A stretch of 64,000 nt of DNA from Staphylotrichum longicolle (lineage: Eukaryota; Ascomycota; Sordariomycetes; Sordariales; Chaetomiaceae): positions 2,976,001-3,040,000 of the forward strand of contig JAHCVI010000003.1 in NCBI GenBank assembly GCA_019096155.1. The letters are read 5' to 3'. Shown piece after piece: positions 54,879-64,000 of the stretch (its first letter is position 1; the number at the start of each line of letters is the position of its first letter). Below the pieces are notes generated by a model. It did no database searches and was not told the origin of the DNA. It saw only the letters and a list, made by a program, of their open reading frames with translations. The position numbers were made by a program, and so were the translations under genes.

Positions 54879-56631
54879 GCTGGGCAATTACTAGTCACGG
54901 CTGAGGGTCTGAGTTGGTTGTTGGGACAAGTCAGAAACTGATGTTCATTTTGGGGGCCCGACAAACAATTGGAAGCCAAGAGCAAAGACAAGACACGCAC
55001 TTTTGTTTTTTTTCTGATATATTCTGGATACTATCGCCGGTATGGACTCTCGAAAGTTGTGTTCTCGAGAGGGGCATGAACCGGGACGGATGACGCAGGC
55101 AGTTGAGAGCGGTGCGAATATCAGCAGACATCAATATCGTCTTTGACTGTTGTCGATTCCCTCTGCGAGTTGGGGTGTTGTGGTGGGCTAATGGGAGGGA
55201 AAAAGGGATCGAAAGATGTTCGATGGGGGGTTGATCGGGATTGATATGGAGTTTCTTCGTTCTTTTGCTACACAGACACGCAAACACACACGCACACACA
55301 GACACACAGGGTCACAGCCAGACGGATGTTGCTTGTGTGAGAGTGGGGTGGGGTGAGGGTGAAGTGAAGATGGCTGGTACAAAGTAGTGGCAGCCGGCAA
55401 GGTGCCCTCTGGGAATAGCCCCCTAGATGGGGGACTTGAAAGTGGCTTAACGTGACGTGCTATTCTCAGTTGAGCCGCAGGATGTTGTCAAGAAACGCTG
55501 AGATGAAAGACAGAGACGAGAGAGCGGGGAGGAAGGGATAAGTAGGCGCCTCGTCTGACTAACAATTTCCGAGACATGTTGGACAGAACGAGGCAAGCGT
55601 AACGGGCTTGGGCGGGATGGCATTGGGAGCTGCGGCATCCTCGTCCGTTCTCGTCCATTGTCGTCCAGTACAAGGCGCCCAAAGTCCCATGTTTGCATTC
55701 GCATCACGCAGGCTGCCAATCGCCGTTATCGTTGCCAGTTGTCGGACAAGGAACATCAATGTCTTGGTCAGAAAATGGTCCGACAGGGATGCCGTGAGCC
55801 CCCGGGGCGCCAGGGCGGCGGTATCCATTGGCTAGCACCGGCTGCCCGCAGGGGGGGACTAAGGCGAGCGGCAGCCGTCGGTCTTCCGTGTCCGGGAGTG
55901 GGGGACAGCCGGGTCCCGGATGCCAAGGGGCCAGCACAGAAGAGGGCAAGGGAAGGTCTGGGTCCCCGCCGATATGCTGCTGCGCGTGGTGATTCAACAC
56001 GACATGAGGTCCTCGGCGGTGTGGGCCTTGCTGGGCGCTCTGCAAGCCTCGAGGGTATCTGCTTCCAATCATGATCAGCAGCTCCCAAGTTGGCGGAACA
56101 GATCCATTCACCGATCGCTCCGGGCACATGGGGCCATGCAAGGCGGTCAGCTGATGCTGTCAAAGACATCCTGACCGGGGAGCCCATGTTGCACTTGAGC
56201 TGAAGGAGAGCGAGAACAATTGCGTCATGAGATCGACTGAGGCGGACTTGACGGCGCTGTGGGCGACCAGTTCTGGGCTCGGATCAGTGATTTTGTGTTT
56301 GGTTCAACTATGCTGTCGACACAGCGCATGCCTCCTCCCGATTGAGCCTCATCAAAAGTGTCAAACAAAAACTCCTGTTGTATTATGTACTTTGCTGCAC
56401 TCTAACCTGCGAACAAAACTTGCCCATTAGTCCCGCGGGTGTTATGCAAGACGCTAGAAAGGGAAGCACGGAGCTCTATACGCGGCTTTCTCAGTTGCCG
56501 CCGTAAACGGAGCGGATATCTCAGGCATTAAATCAAGAAAGTTGACAGCTGATGATGGAGACTACACCGGCCGCAATCCTGCGTGGAGCGATTGGCCCGA
56601 AAAGGCCACCATCGGAGGGAGATGTGGTCGA
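54879..56631. other. 1.75 kb intergenic gap, no gene supported
   Basis: This region contains a CA-rich microsatellite (about 55272-55308, imperfect ACAC units) and GC-rich sequence with ORFs on both strands near 55700-56190 that lack family resemblance. The part nearest 54879 is the GNAT promoter; the part nearest 56631 is the 3' flank of idi1. Confidence 0.5.
55272..55308. repeat. Imperfect CA microsatellite
   Basis: CA-dominated repeat with interrupting G bases (CACAGACACG, CACACACG-type units) in the GNAT upstream region. Confidence 0.7.
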
Positions 56632-57564
56632 TCACATCCGCCGGATTTCTTGTTCGTTCATGTACTTCTCCAGGCCCGAGTCAAGATGCTGCCACCAGTC
56701 GAACAGCATCGAGTTGCAGATGAGCTTGAACCAAGGAGTAAACTTGAGGCTCGGATTCTTGAACATCTCCTTCAACCGGTCGGCCGAAACGTATTGTGTG
56801 TCGCGCACCTCGTTCGGATTGGGGTCGACATCAACGTTGGCCTTGATGAAGAGGATGTAGTCGACTGGGAACACAACGGGTTAGCGTCCGTATCCTGCAC
56901 AGGAGCGCGGGATGTGCATGGGCTGCCTACTTTCGTGTTCTCCCCATTGGCCATTGCTTGGGGCCTTGTAGTGGATGCGCGTCAGGAAATGGAAATCCTC
57001 CAGCGGCACCTGCTCCTTCTTGATACCGAGCTCTTGATCCAACTTCCGCTGGGCGGCATGCTTGACGCCCAGGACGGCGTCTGGGAGGGTCGACCCGGTC
57101 TCGTTGGCCACGTGCAGGGGGTGCGAGCAGCAGGTGTTGGTCCACATGTCGGGGAAGGTGATTTTTTCGGAGGCGCGCTGCTGCAGAAGCAGCTCGTTCT
57201 TGTCGTTGAAGAGGAAGACAGAAAAGGCTCTATGAAGAAGACCCTTGTCGATATTTGTCATGAGATGGCCTGTCCGGCGTGGTGTCTCTGGTTAGCCCAA
57301 CGTGCCCCCCTTTCCCGCATCGCCCTGGACAACAGCCCCCTGGATGATGCACGGTGGTGACTTACAGAGCTTCTTGCTGGCAGTCCCGATTGGCAGGTCA
57401 TTTTCGTCCAAGACGATGCAGACCTCGTCCATCAGGCGGATCTGCTCCTCGTCGTGGCCCTCGAGGGCCTCGCCGCTGGTGTCAATGTCCGGGAAAAGGC
57501 GGAGGATGTTGTCGGCGGTGATGGGCGCATTGCGCGTCTCGGTTGTGGTGGTGGTGGTGGACAT
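56632..57564 (-). CDS. idi1: Isopentenyl-diphosphate delta-isomerase (type I)
   Basis: Three exons (57564-57366, 57269-56931, 56864-56632) encode 256 residues. The enzyme interconverts isopentenyl and dimethylallyl diphosphate, the step that feeds sterol, ubiquinone and dolichol synthesis. The Nudix-like type I fold is clear: LCHLMTNIDKGLLHRAFSVF, LLLQQRASEKITFPDMWTN, the active-site Cys in NTCCSHP (~108), and the acid-base Glu region GEHEIDYILF (~176). Spacing between the two agrees with the known enzymes. The C-terminus has VSADRLKEMF, FTPWFKLI and FDWW. The chosen start MSTTTTTTETRN is the first ATG in the frame. Length is a little shorter than the 288 residues of yeast, because of the N-terminus. 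It lies upstream of, and in the same orientation as, nothing else; the MATE gene is 0.6 kb away on the same strand. Confidence 0.95.
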
Positions 57565-58183
57565 GGTTGCGGTGGGTGCCTGTGGGCGAAGGAGCGGGCG
57601 CGAGGCAAGACACGATGCAAAGGGCAACTTCGTTGTGTTTGGAAAGCGGTTCCCTGGGCTCGGTGGAGAGGGGCAACAAAGATAAGGCGGCGAGGGCGGT
57701 CAAGTGTTTGGGGGGTGCTTTCCACTTTTATCCCCAGCTTGCAAAAAGACTTCCCAATTGAGGCATCGCCCATGTGGCGCGCCCCTGTCTTTTTCGGACG
57801 GGAACCCCACCTGTTTGCCGGGCCTACCCCGCAGACCCCTGATTCGATCTGTTGCGATTGTGCGCCGTTCCGCTGACTCAGCGGGTGTGCGCCTGCTGCG
57901 CCCGACTTACACAGGCTCGAGAAGCTCGCAGCCCAGGCAGGCACCAAATACAGTTTGACGACGTAGAGTGAGCTTCAGTCTTCAGCTCAGGTAGTCACAA
58001 GGCAACCCTCGGTTTTGGAGTCGGGCCATTGGATCACAAGCTCGCAAGTTCGGAAAGCAAAATCATGGCTTTTTCTGACCGTCCCTTCCGCAATGGGGTA
58101 TCCAACATGCAGTCTCCGAGGAGCATCCAACAAGCCCTTTTCCAACAACATGACTCAAATAGATCCCGAATCCAAGATCCCGA
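57565..58183. promoter_or_regulatory. Spacer holding the idi1 promoter and the MATE gene 3' flank
   Basis: A 619-base noncoding space between two minus-strand genes. The part next to idi1 should contain its promoter; I recognise no specific sterol-regulatory element. Confidence 0.5.
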
Positions 58184-60354
58184 TTATCCAGCCGCATTTC
58201 TATGCTCAGCCTCCTTGGCTGCTTCGTGCCAATCAACAGTCCACATGAACCCATACTCGGCCAGCGAAACACTGCAGCGTGGTCAGCGGAGCCAAGCTCG
58301 GGAGGTAAAAAAAAAAAGCAACTCACATCAGAAGGCCAACGGTCACGCCAATCCACAGCCCGGTCAGTTTCCAGTCGAGACCGAATCCCAAACCGAACGA
58401 TATGGGAAGAGCCACCAGATAGTAGCATGCGAGGTTGGCGTAGCCTCCAAACTCTTGCCGCCCAATGCCTCGCAGCAGCCCGTGCGACATGGCAGCCATG
58501 CTGTCGAACAGCTGCATGACGGCGCAGACTGGGAGCGTTTGCGCCACCAGCTCAATCACCTCGCTGTCGTGCGTGAACAGCAGCGGGATGTGATACCTGA
58601 ACACCGCCAGCACTGTTACGTTGAAGAGTCCCACGAGTAACCCGCCTACAATGGTCTGTTTGCCCCACCGTCAGTTACTCTGCTGAACACAAAAAAAAAA
58701 AAAAAAAAGACCGAGACGCGGCAGAACTCACTACTTTGGCCGATGTTTTCGCCGCGTCGACCAACTTGGCGCCAATGAGGTTAGCCATGCGCGTCGAGCC
58801 GGCAATGGACAGCGGGAATGGAAGCTGAAAAGTCGTGCCGGTTACCGTCACCAGCACGCTCTGGGCCGCCAGGAACTCAACGCCCATCCTGCCGGATGCC
58901 AGCGTCAGGATCTCAAAGGCGAACCACTCAGCCACGACCATGATCATGCCGGGCAGGGCGAGCCTGATCATGGGCCCCCAATTCTTGAGGGCAGTGCGTC
59001 TAAAGCCTCCCCATGCCTGGGAGCCATCCACCTTCCAGACATAGAAGAAGAGAAGCAGAGGCAGCATGTTCTGCGTGATGGCGACCGCCATCGGAGCGCC
59101 CACATACCCGAAGCCAAACTTCCACACAAACAGCCAATTCATCAGGACGTTAGCAGGCGCGGCGATCAGAAGCACATAGGTCGTCGCATGAAACAGGCCC
59201 TGCGCCTGAACGAACCGCTTCCCGCCTTCGAAGGCCGCATACGCGGGCGTCCCCAGCACAACGATGCGCAGATAGGTCGCCGCCAGCGCCGCGCTCTCCG
59301 GTTCAATCATGGAAGCCAGAATGGGTTCAGCGTGCAGCCAGACCACGGCCACCGGTACCAACAGGAGGAACAGAAAATACGTCATCCTCTGCAGTTGCAG
59401 CCCGACCAGATGCTTGTGCCCGGACCCAAACGCCTGCGCACAGAGCGTGTCGAGACTGGTCGCCAGCCCTTGGATAGGCGCGTAGCAGGTAATGTTTGCC
59501 GTCATGGTCGCGAGCGAGACGGCGCCGAGCTCGAGCGTGCCCAGCCGGCCCACGGCAAAGATGGACGTCACGTTGAGCGAGTACTGCAGCAAAAAGGTGA
59601 CGACGAGCGAGCGCGAGTAGACGGCGACCGTCTTGGCCTCGCGCTGCCACGTCGTCCTGATCTGGCCCGCCGCCACGGCCGCGTCCCACTGCTCGTTGAG
59701 GCTCTCCCGCCCGTGCTGCGCGGCAGAGGAACGGCGGCGCTCGCCCGCGAGCAGGGGCGCCGTCTCGTCCGGGACGGCCACGATGCGCGGCGCCGCGGCG
59801 GCTGCTGCTGCTGCCGACGCTGGAGCCTCCTCGTCGCCGGTTGGGAGGCGCACTTTCGTGCTGAACAGGCGCTTGTACAGGCCAGCGGCGCGGCCTGCAA
59901 GGCCCCGCTTCGGAGCATGGTGCGGGTGCTTGGGCGGGAGGATGTGGTTGTCCCGGAGCAGAGAGCGCTCCTCGTCGCGACTGCGGGTGATCTCAGCCCG
60001 GGTGAGGACAGACGGCTCATCCAGGCCGACAGGGCCGGCGAGGGCGGGACGAGTGGTGCCAAAGGCGATGCCGCTCGGGCGGCGGTACAGGGTCGGTCCG
60101 AGGGCGTAGTCTAGATCCTCATCCTCGTCCTCTCCCTCCTCGACGGCCTCGGAGTCGACCGGGTTTTCTTCATCCTCGTCGGAGCACTCGGCGAGATCCC
60201 TCGCCAGCATCTCTTGCGCCAGCGGCGAGGCTGAGCGGAAGGATGAGGCGAAGGCTGATTGGAGGTCATGGTGCTGGTGGCTGCTATTGGTGGCGCTGGC
60301 AGCCGAAGACCTCTTCTTGGCCGGGATTGGTTGGCTTCCTGGGCTGGACGCCAT
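58184..60354 (-). CDS. MATE-family multidrug/toxin extrusion transporter
   Basis: Three exons (60354-58732, 58655-58327, 58271-58184) encode 679 residues. The N-terminal ~200 residues are hydrophilic with an acidic stretch (SDEDEENPVDSEAVEEGEDEDED). The two-lobed MatE core follows, beginning EAKTVAVYSRSLVVTFLLQYSL with typical segments GRLGTLELGAVSLATMTAN, GLATSLDTLCAQAFGSG, VLMNWLFVWKFGFGYVGAPMA and GGYANLACYYLVALPISFGLG. Twelve spans are expected. These secondary transporters expel organic cations or metabolites using H+ or Na+ gradients. The C-terminus, built from the last two short exons, ends DWHEAAKEAEHRNAAG. Both introns have T-rich tracts, one of 18 T. The start is the first ATG of the frame. 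Substrate unknown. Confidence 0.92.
58691..58708. repeat. Homopolymer A18 (T18 in the MATE pre-mRNA intron 1)
   Basis: Eighteen consecutive A bases on the plus strand lie inside the first MATE intron (58656-58731). An 11-base A run at 58307-58317 lies in the second intron. Confidence 0.85.
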
Positions 60355-61048
60355 TTTCCGTTTCCAGGTCTGAGCGGTGATGGGCTTGTTGAGTGAACAC
60401 CCAGACTGTGTCAGTGAAATCGTGTTTGGGATCGAGGACGCTGCCTGAGACTGTGCAACCAAGTGGAACCGGCAACGTCCCACAGTAAATCGGACCTGGA
60501 CCCTGATCCGAACCGGACTTGAATCGGATGCGCCGTGACGCAAGTCGACTGCAATGCGGACGACCCGGCTTTATTCATCCGAGTTCCATTCCAGGGTCTG
60601 ACTCAGGCCGATGCTAGCCCCAAAGGACCCAAAACTCGGGGTTCGAGGTTTCTAGCGGTGAAGTCGCAGAGAATCTTTGGTAGCTAAACCAATGGCTGAT
60701 AGAGATAAACGTATGCTTTATCCAAGGAGTTGTATCGTGTCTGCCCATGTTCTACGTTCAAAATCCCTTTTATGCTTGTGCCGACGATAGAAGATGGAGA
60801 CTGGAACCTGTAATCAACGGAAGGGCGTTGACGAGGGACGGAGTAACTACACCCTAACCCTAAAGTAGCATACCCAGCTCAGCCGAGCTGCCCAGATGTG
60901 TTCCTGGAGGTGGGGTTGTGGAGCTTATCGCATCTTGAAAGTTGCGATTAGAAAGCGGTAAAACGCTGCAGAACATTTGAAATTCCATGAGAGCGCACTC
61001 CAAGTCAACGGTCCGGCGCTTGCACCAGGAACCATTGAGCCGCGCAAA
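60355..61048. promoter_or_regulatory. Divergent promoter between the MATE gene and urb1
   Basis: This is a 694-base space between divergent starts, with no gene. A telomere-like CCCTAACCCTAA element lies at 60852-60863. The MATE frame stays open upstream to 60543 but lacks ATG there. Confidence 0.6.
60852..60863. promoter_or_regulatory. Telobox-like CCCTAACCCTAA upstream of urb1
   Basis: Two CCCTAA units (TTAGGG on the other strand) lie 186 bases upstream of the urb1 ATG. TTAGGG-type sites are known promoter elements of ribosomal-protein and ribosome-assembly genes in plants and of Tbf1-bound genes in fungi. Two units are too few for a telomere tract. Confidence 0.55.
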
Positions 61049-64000
61049 ATGGGGAAACGGTTTGCTCGCGGCCTGGACGGCGGAGTTGCGCCGCGGAAGA
61101 GGCAAAAAGTAGTCCACGAAGCGCCCACATCAGAGGAAGTCTTTGCGAGCCGGCAGCTGCAGCAACTGCTCTCCTTCAGTCAGGACCCGGTGCGCGCCCG
61201 CCACGGTGTGTGATGCTGCTCTGCCTCTTTCTCCTTCATATCGCAGCCAGCTGACCTCTTTGTGATAGGCCTGCAGTCCTTCAAGCTCTTCCTCGACGAG
61301 CTTCTCAGCCCAGACACCAACGATGCCGACCGACCGAGGATCCTCCGCGACTACCTCCAGTCCGTGAAGCCCGCCGACGACGAAGAGAGCGCCGTCTATC
61401 TGCCAGACATTATGCAGACATGGAGTTACGGTGCCCAGATCAACAACGACAACATCATGTCCGCCGTCCCAGTCGCCCTCGCCCTGCTGCTGAAGTTCCT
61501 CTCACAGTCTCTCGACACGGTGCCCTACGGCCTTGGGATCTGCAGGACGCTGCTACAAAAGCGCCAGCAAGACATGATTGCTCGGAACTTGTCTGCCGAC
61601 AAAGGGAAAGCTTTCATCATCTCACCGACGCTGAGATTGCTGAAGGAGGCCGTCAGCTTCGACGGAGGCGCCATCGCCCGGCCCCTCTTCCGCGCCCGGG
61701 CGTCCATGCTGAAATCACTGGGGCGGAACATGGGCATTGTTCACATTGGGGACGAGGCCGAGGACACCAAGCGGCCCTCTGCCCGCACCAACGCCATCCT
61801 CTTCTTTCTTAGCGCCCTAAAGTTCCTGCATCCCGAGGCGAAAAAGGAGTTGCTATCACAGAAGGACATTGTTGCCGCCCTCACCCGCGATGTCAAGCAG
61901 GACCCGTCGTATCTTGTGAGAGAGCTTCTCGAGGGTCTGCGAAGCCATGTTCTGTTGGATGACAAGCTCCCGCGCGAAGCCAAGTCAGCTTTGCTAAACG
62001 CATCCACGCTCACTCGCCTGTCGGCACTGTACCAATACCGCCTGGACACCCCAGTCGAGGGCGAACCCTCCATTGCCGATATTGCTCACGAGTTCCTGAT
62101 TACGGCTTGCACGAACCCAGCTTGCGGTGTGCTGCGACAAGACTCCGGCTTCTACCCTCGAGAAGTTGACCCCAACGCCGCCATTCCGACCGCTGAGCTC
62201 GACGATTTGGGTTTGGAAGCCATCGTCTGGATGAACAAGTTCAAAGCCGACGTGCCTGTCCGAAACTACACCCTCTCAAACTTTCTGCCCAACCTGCGCC
62301 CGTGGTCAAGCGTCAAGCAGAGCGAGCTCATCACTTCCATTTTCAAGGTCGCCCCTGAGCTCGTCGCCAGCTACTTTATCAACAACAAATCATTCACCTT
62401 TGAGCCGAAGCTGTCGGCCACTTGGATTGGATATGCCGCGTTTCTCTTCAACACGGTTACTCTGCCCATCCCAGACTATTTCTGCCGCGCGTCGGGCTTT
62501 CCGGAGCTACCTCCGCCGACCTCGATTGTCATTGATAATATCCTACCTCTCCCCTTGAATCAGAAGGCGCTATCCCGTAGCTTGGCGAACAAGTCGAACA
62601 TGATCTCGTTCTTTGCCACGCGCATATTGGTGGTCGCGATCGAGAAGCTGGACGCGGCAGTCAAGATGCACCAGGATCCTGATCGCTCCAACAAGACACT
62701 CTGGGCGGAAGCGGCGCGCAGGTTGGTGGACGAATTCTGCCAGAGGAGCCCTGGGATCAAGGAAATGATCAACTCGTACCGATCCATCCCGGAGACCGAC
62801 TTGTTGCACCGCGAGGCGGCAAGTCGTCTGTTGCGCCTCTGCTATGAGGTATTGCCTCAAGTCGCCTTGATGGCAAAGTTTGACGTTTCTCCTTTCCTCG
62901 AGACATCGCTCAGCCGCCTGTCGCAACATGGGTTGGATGACCCGCGGGACTTTGCGCTCAGTTTAAAAGAGCTGGAAAACCTGCTCGCGATTGCTGGGTA
63001 TTCTCCCGGCATGCGCTGGTTTGTGGCTTCAGAGGGTTTGTCCCTATCTCCATTTACACTGCTGCTGAAGGTCTGCGTCGATGCGCCTCAGGGAGTCGCA
63101 TTGGAGACAATACGGAAGGTGCTGAACTTTGTGGCCGTGGAGCAGCAGCTGGTACCGGCAGGTGACGAGCATCCGGGACTGCTTGTCCTGCTTGAGGCGC
63201 TACAATCCTCCCCCGACTCGGTGGGACTCCTCTGGCCCTTCTTGGATAACTGCCTGACGCGGTGTGCAAACGCCCCAGTCAAGTACGTCGAACAGATGCA
63301 AGAGGTAATACAAGAGTCGGCCGAAACCTCAGGGCAAGACCATGGTGAAGCAGTCGTGAGTCCAATCACGATGGCTATGCTGGAGCAACTACCATTCGTC
63401 GCGGCGAAGGAAGGGGGCCGAGCTACGCTCAAGAGTCTTGGTCGCTTCTTGCCCAAGTTCTTGGGACTCTCGGCTACTGCCGGGGAGAGCAGGCCGCTAC
63501 TCACACAAATCTTCTCGAAAATGGCTTCACATCTTGGGGACAGCAAGGGCAAGCATGCCAAGACTGGGGTCCCAGAGCACGTCGAATTCAAGCACAACCA
63601 GTGGCCACTCGCCACCACAAAGGCGACAGCAAAGAGCAAGAAAGCCAGGGATTTGGCATCTATGGATGAGGGGGATAACTCGGAGCCAGCTATGGATCTC
63701 GAAGAGCTGGAAAACGCGCTTCTCGTCCCGGATGGCCTGGCGGCGGACAACTCGGCGTTGATAAAATGGTCAACCAAAACCGTGGACGAGCTGGTCGACG
63801 AAGGTTACTTGACATCACTCATGGCCCTCCTCGCGTCGGAGCACGCGAGCATACGGAAAGAAGCGCTCGTCAATATCCTCAAGGCAGCAGCCAAGATCAA
63901 GCAGTCAGAGTACGAAGAGAAAGAGCAGATCTGGCTGCTCCTCTCGGAGCTCGCCGAGACAGCGCGAGACAGCATCAACGACGGGCCGCTGCCAAGCCCC
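61049..64000 (+). CDS. urb1: Urb1/Npa1, nucleolar pre-60S assembly factor (partial, right edge)
   Basis: Exon 1 is 61049-61205; a 63-nt intron ends at 61268; exon 2 runs open from 61269 to the window end, so 963 residues are visible and the C-terminus is missing. The full family protein is usually over 1700 residues. Urb1 (Npa1) acts early in 60S assembly with Dbp6, Npa2, Rsa3 and Nop8. The N-terminus is basic (RKRQK, nuclear), followed by the Npa1 N-terminal domain: FKLFLDELLS, FFLSALKFLHPEAKKELLS, SYLVRELLEGLRSHVLLDDKLPRE and ALYQYRLD. Helical repeats continue, for example LIITSIFKVAPELVASYF. The long frame starts without ATG because of the intron, so simple ORF scanning misses it. No frame break is seen in 2.7 kb. 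Confidence 0.88.

Noticed and set aside
59188..60114. 308-residue plus-strand ORF across the MATE gene
   Set aside because: Antisense shadow of conserved transporter sequence.
60852..60863. Telomere tract
   Set aside because: Only two CCCTAA units, flanked on both sides by single-copy genes; treated as a promoter element instead.
1..64000. tRNA, 5S rRNA, CRISPR, transposon and LTR signals
   Set aside because: Reading for B-box words (GGTTCGANTCC and reverse), the Neurospora-type 5S start, repeat-spacer arrays, and reverse-transcriptase or transposase motifs gave no convincing hit; a covariance-model and repeat search would be needed to exclude them fully.

Overview
The window is nuclear DNA of a filamentous ascomycete, most likely a member of the Sordariales close to the Chaetomiaceae. 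The evidence is GC-rich coding sequence, short 50-110 nt introns with CTNAC-type branch points, long CT-rich leaders, a fungal Zn2Cys6 regulator, and Iml1, Dbp10 and Syo1 proteins of the Pezizomycotina type. The family placement is inference from protein resemblance. I see no rRNA, tRNA, CRISPR array, plasmid or phage feature, and no transposon.

I support sixteen protein-coding loci. Most exon structures were rebuilt by hand from splice signals and protein continuity. Left third (1-25 kb): iml1 (minus), a zrc1/cot1-type zinc transporter (plus), lst4/FNIP (plus) and a frame-damaged lactonase-type beta-propeller gene (plus), separated by large apparently empty gaps. Iml1 and Lst4 both act on the Rag/Gtr GTPases that pass amino-acid signals to TORC1. 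Middle (25-41 kb): a 6.2 kb gap, a Zn2Cys6 transcription factor, a 3.8 kb gap carrying several minisatellites, and a RING-IBR-RING2 protein with a long disordered tail. Right part (41-64 kb) is gene-dense: dbp10 and a DnaJ gene (divergent), syo1, a Golgi-type glycosyltransferase-like gene, a five-exon DUF202 membrane protein, rpa2, a GNAT acetyltransferase, idi1, a MATE transporter, and urb1 (NPA1), which runs off the right edge.

Three genes (dbp10, syo1, urb1) serve large ribosomal subunit assembly: Dbp10 and Urb1 in nucleolar pre-60S particles, Syo1 in co-import of Rpl5 and Rpl11. The rpa2 promoter carries two ACGCGT (MCB) boxes in a perfect inverted repeat. The urb1 upstream region carries a two-unit telomere-like CCCTAA element. 

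The most unusual signals are several one-base deletions, mostly at homopolymers, in two genes (lactonase and RBR) while neighbouring long ORFs are intact; an RBR protein whose RING2 has Arg where the catalytic Cys is expected; a stop-free 57 nt intron; and the MCB inverted repeat. I found no clear new multi-gene system.
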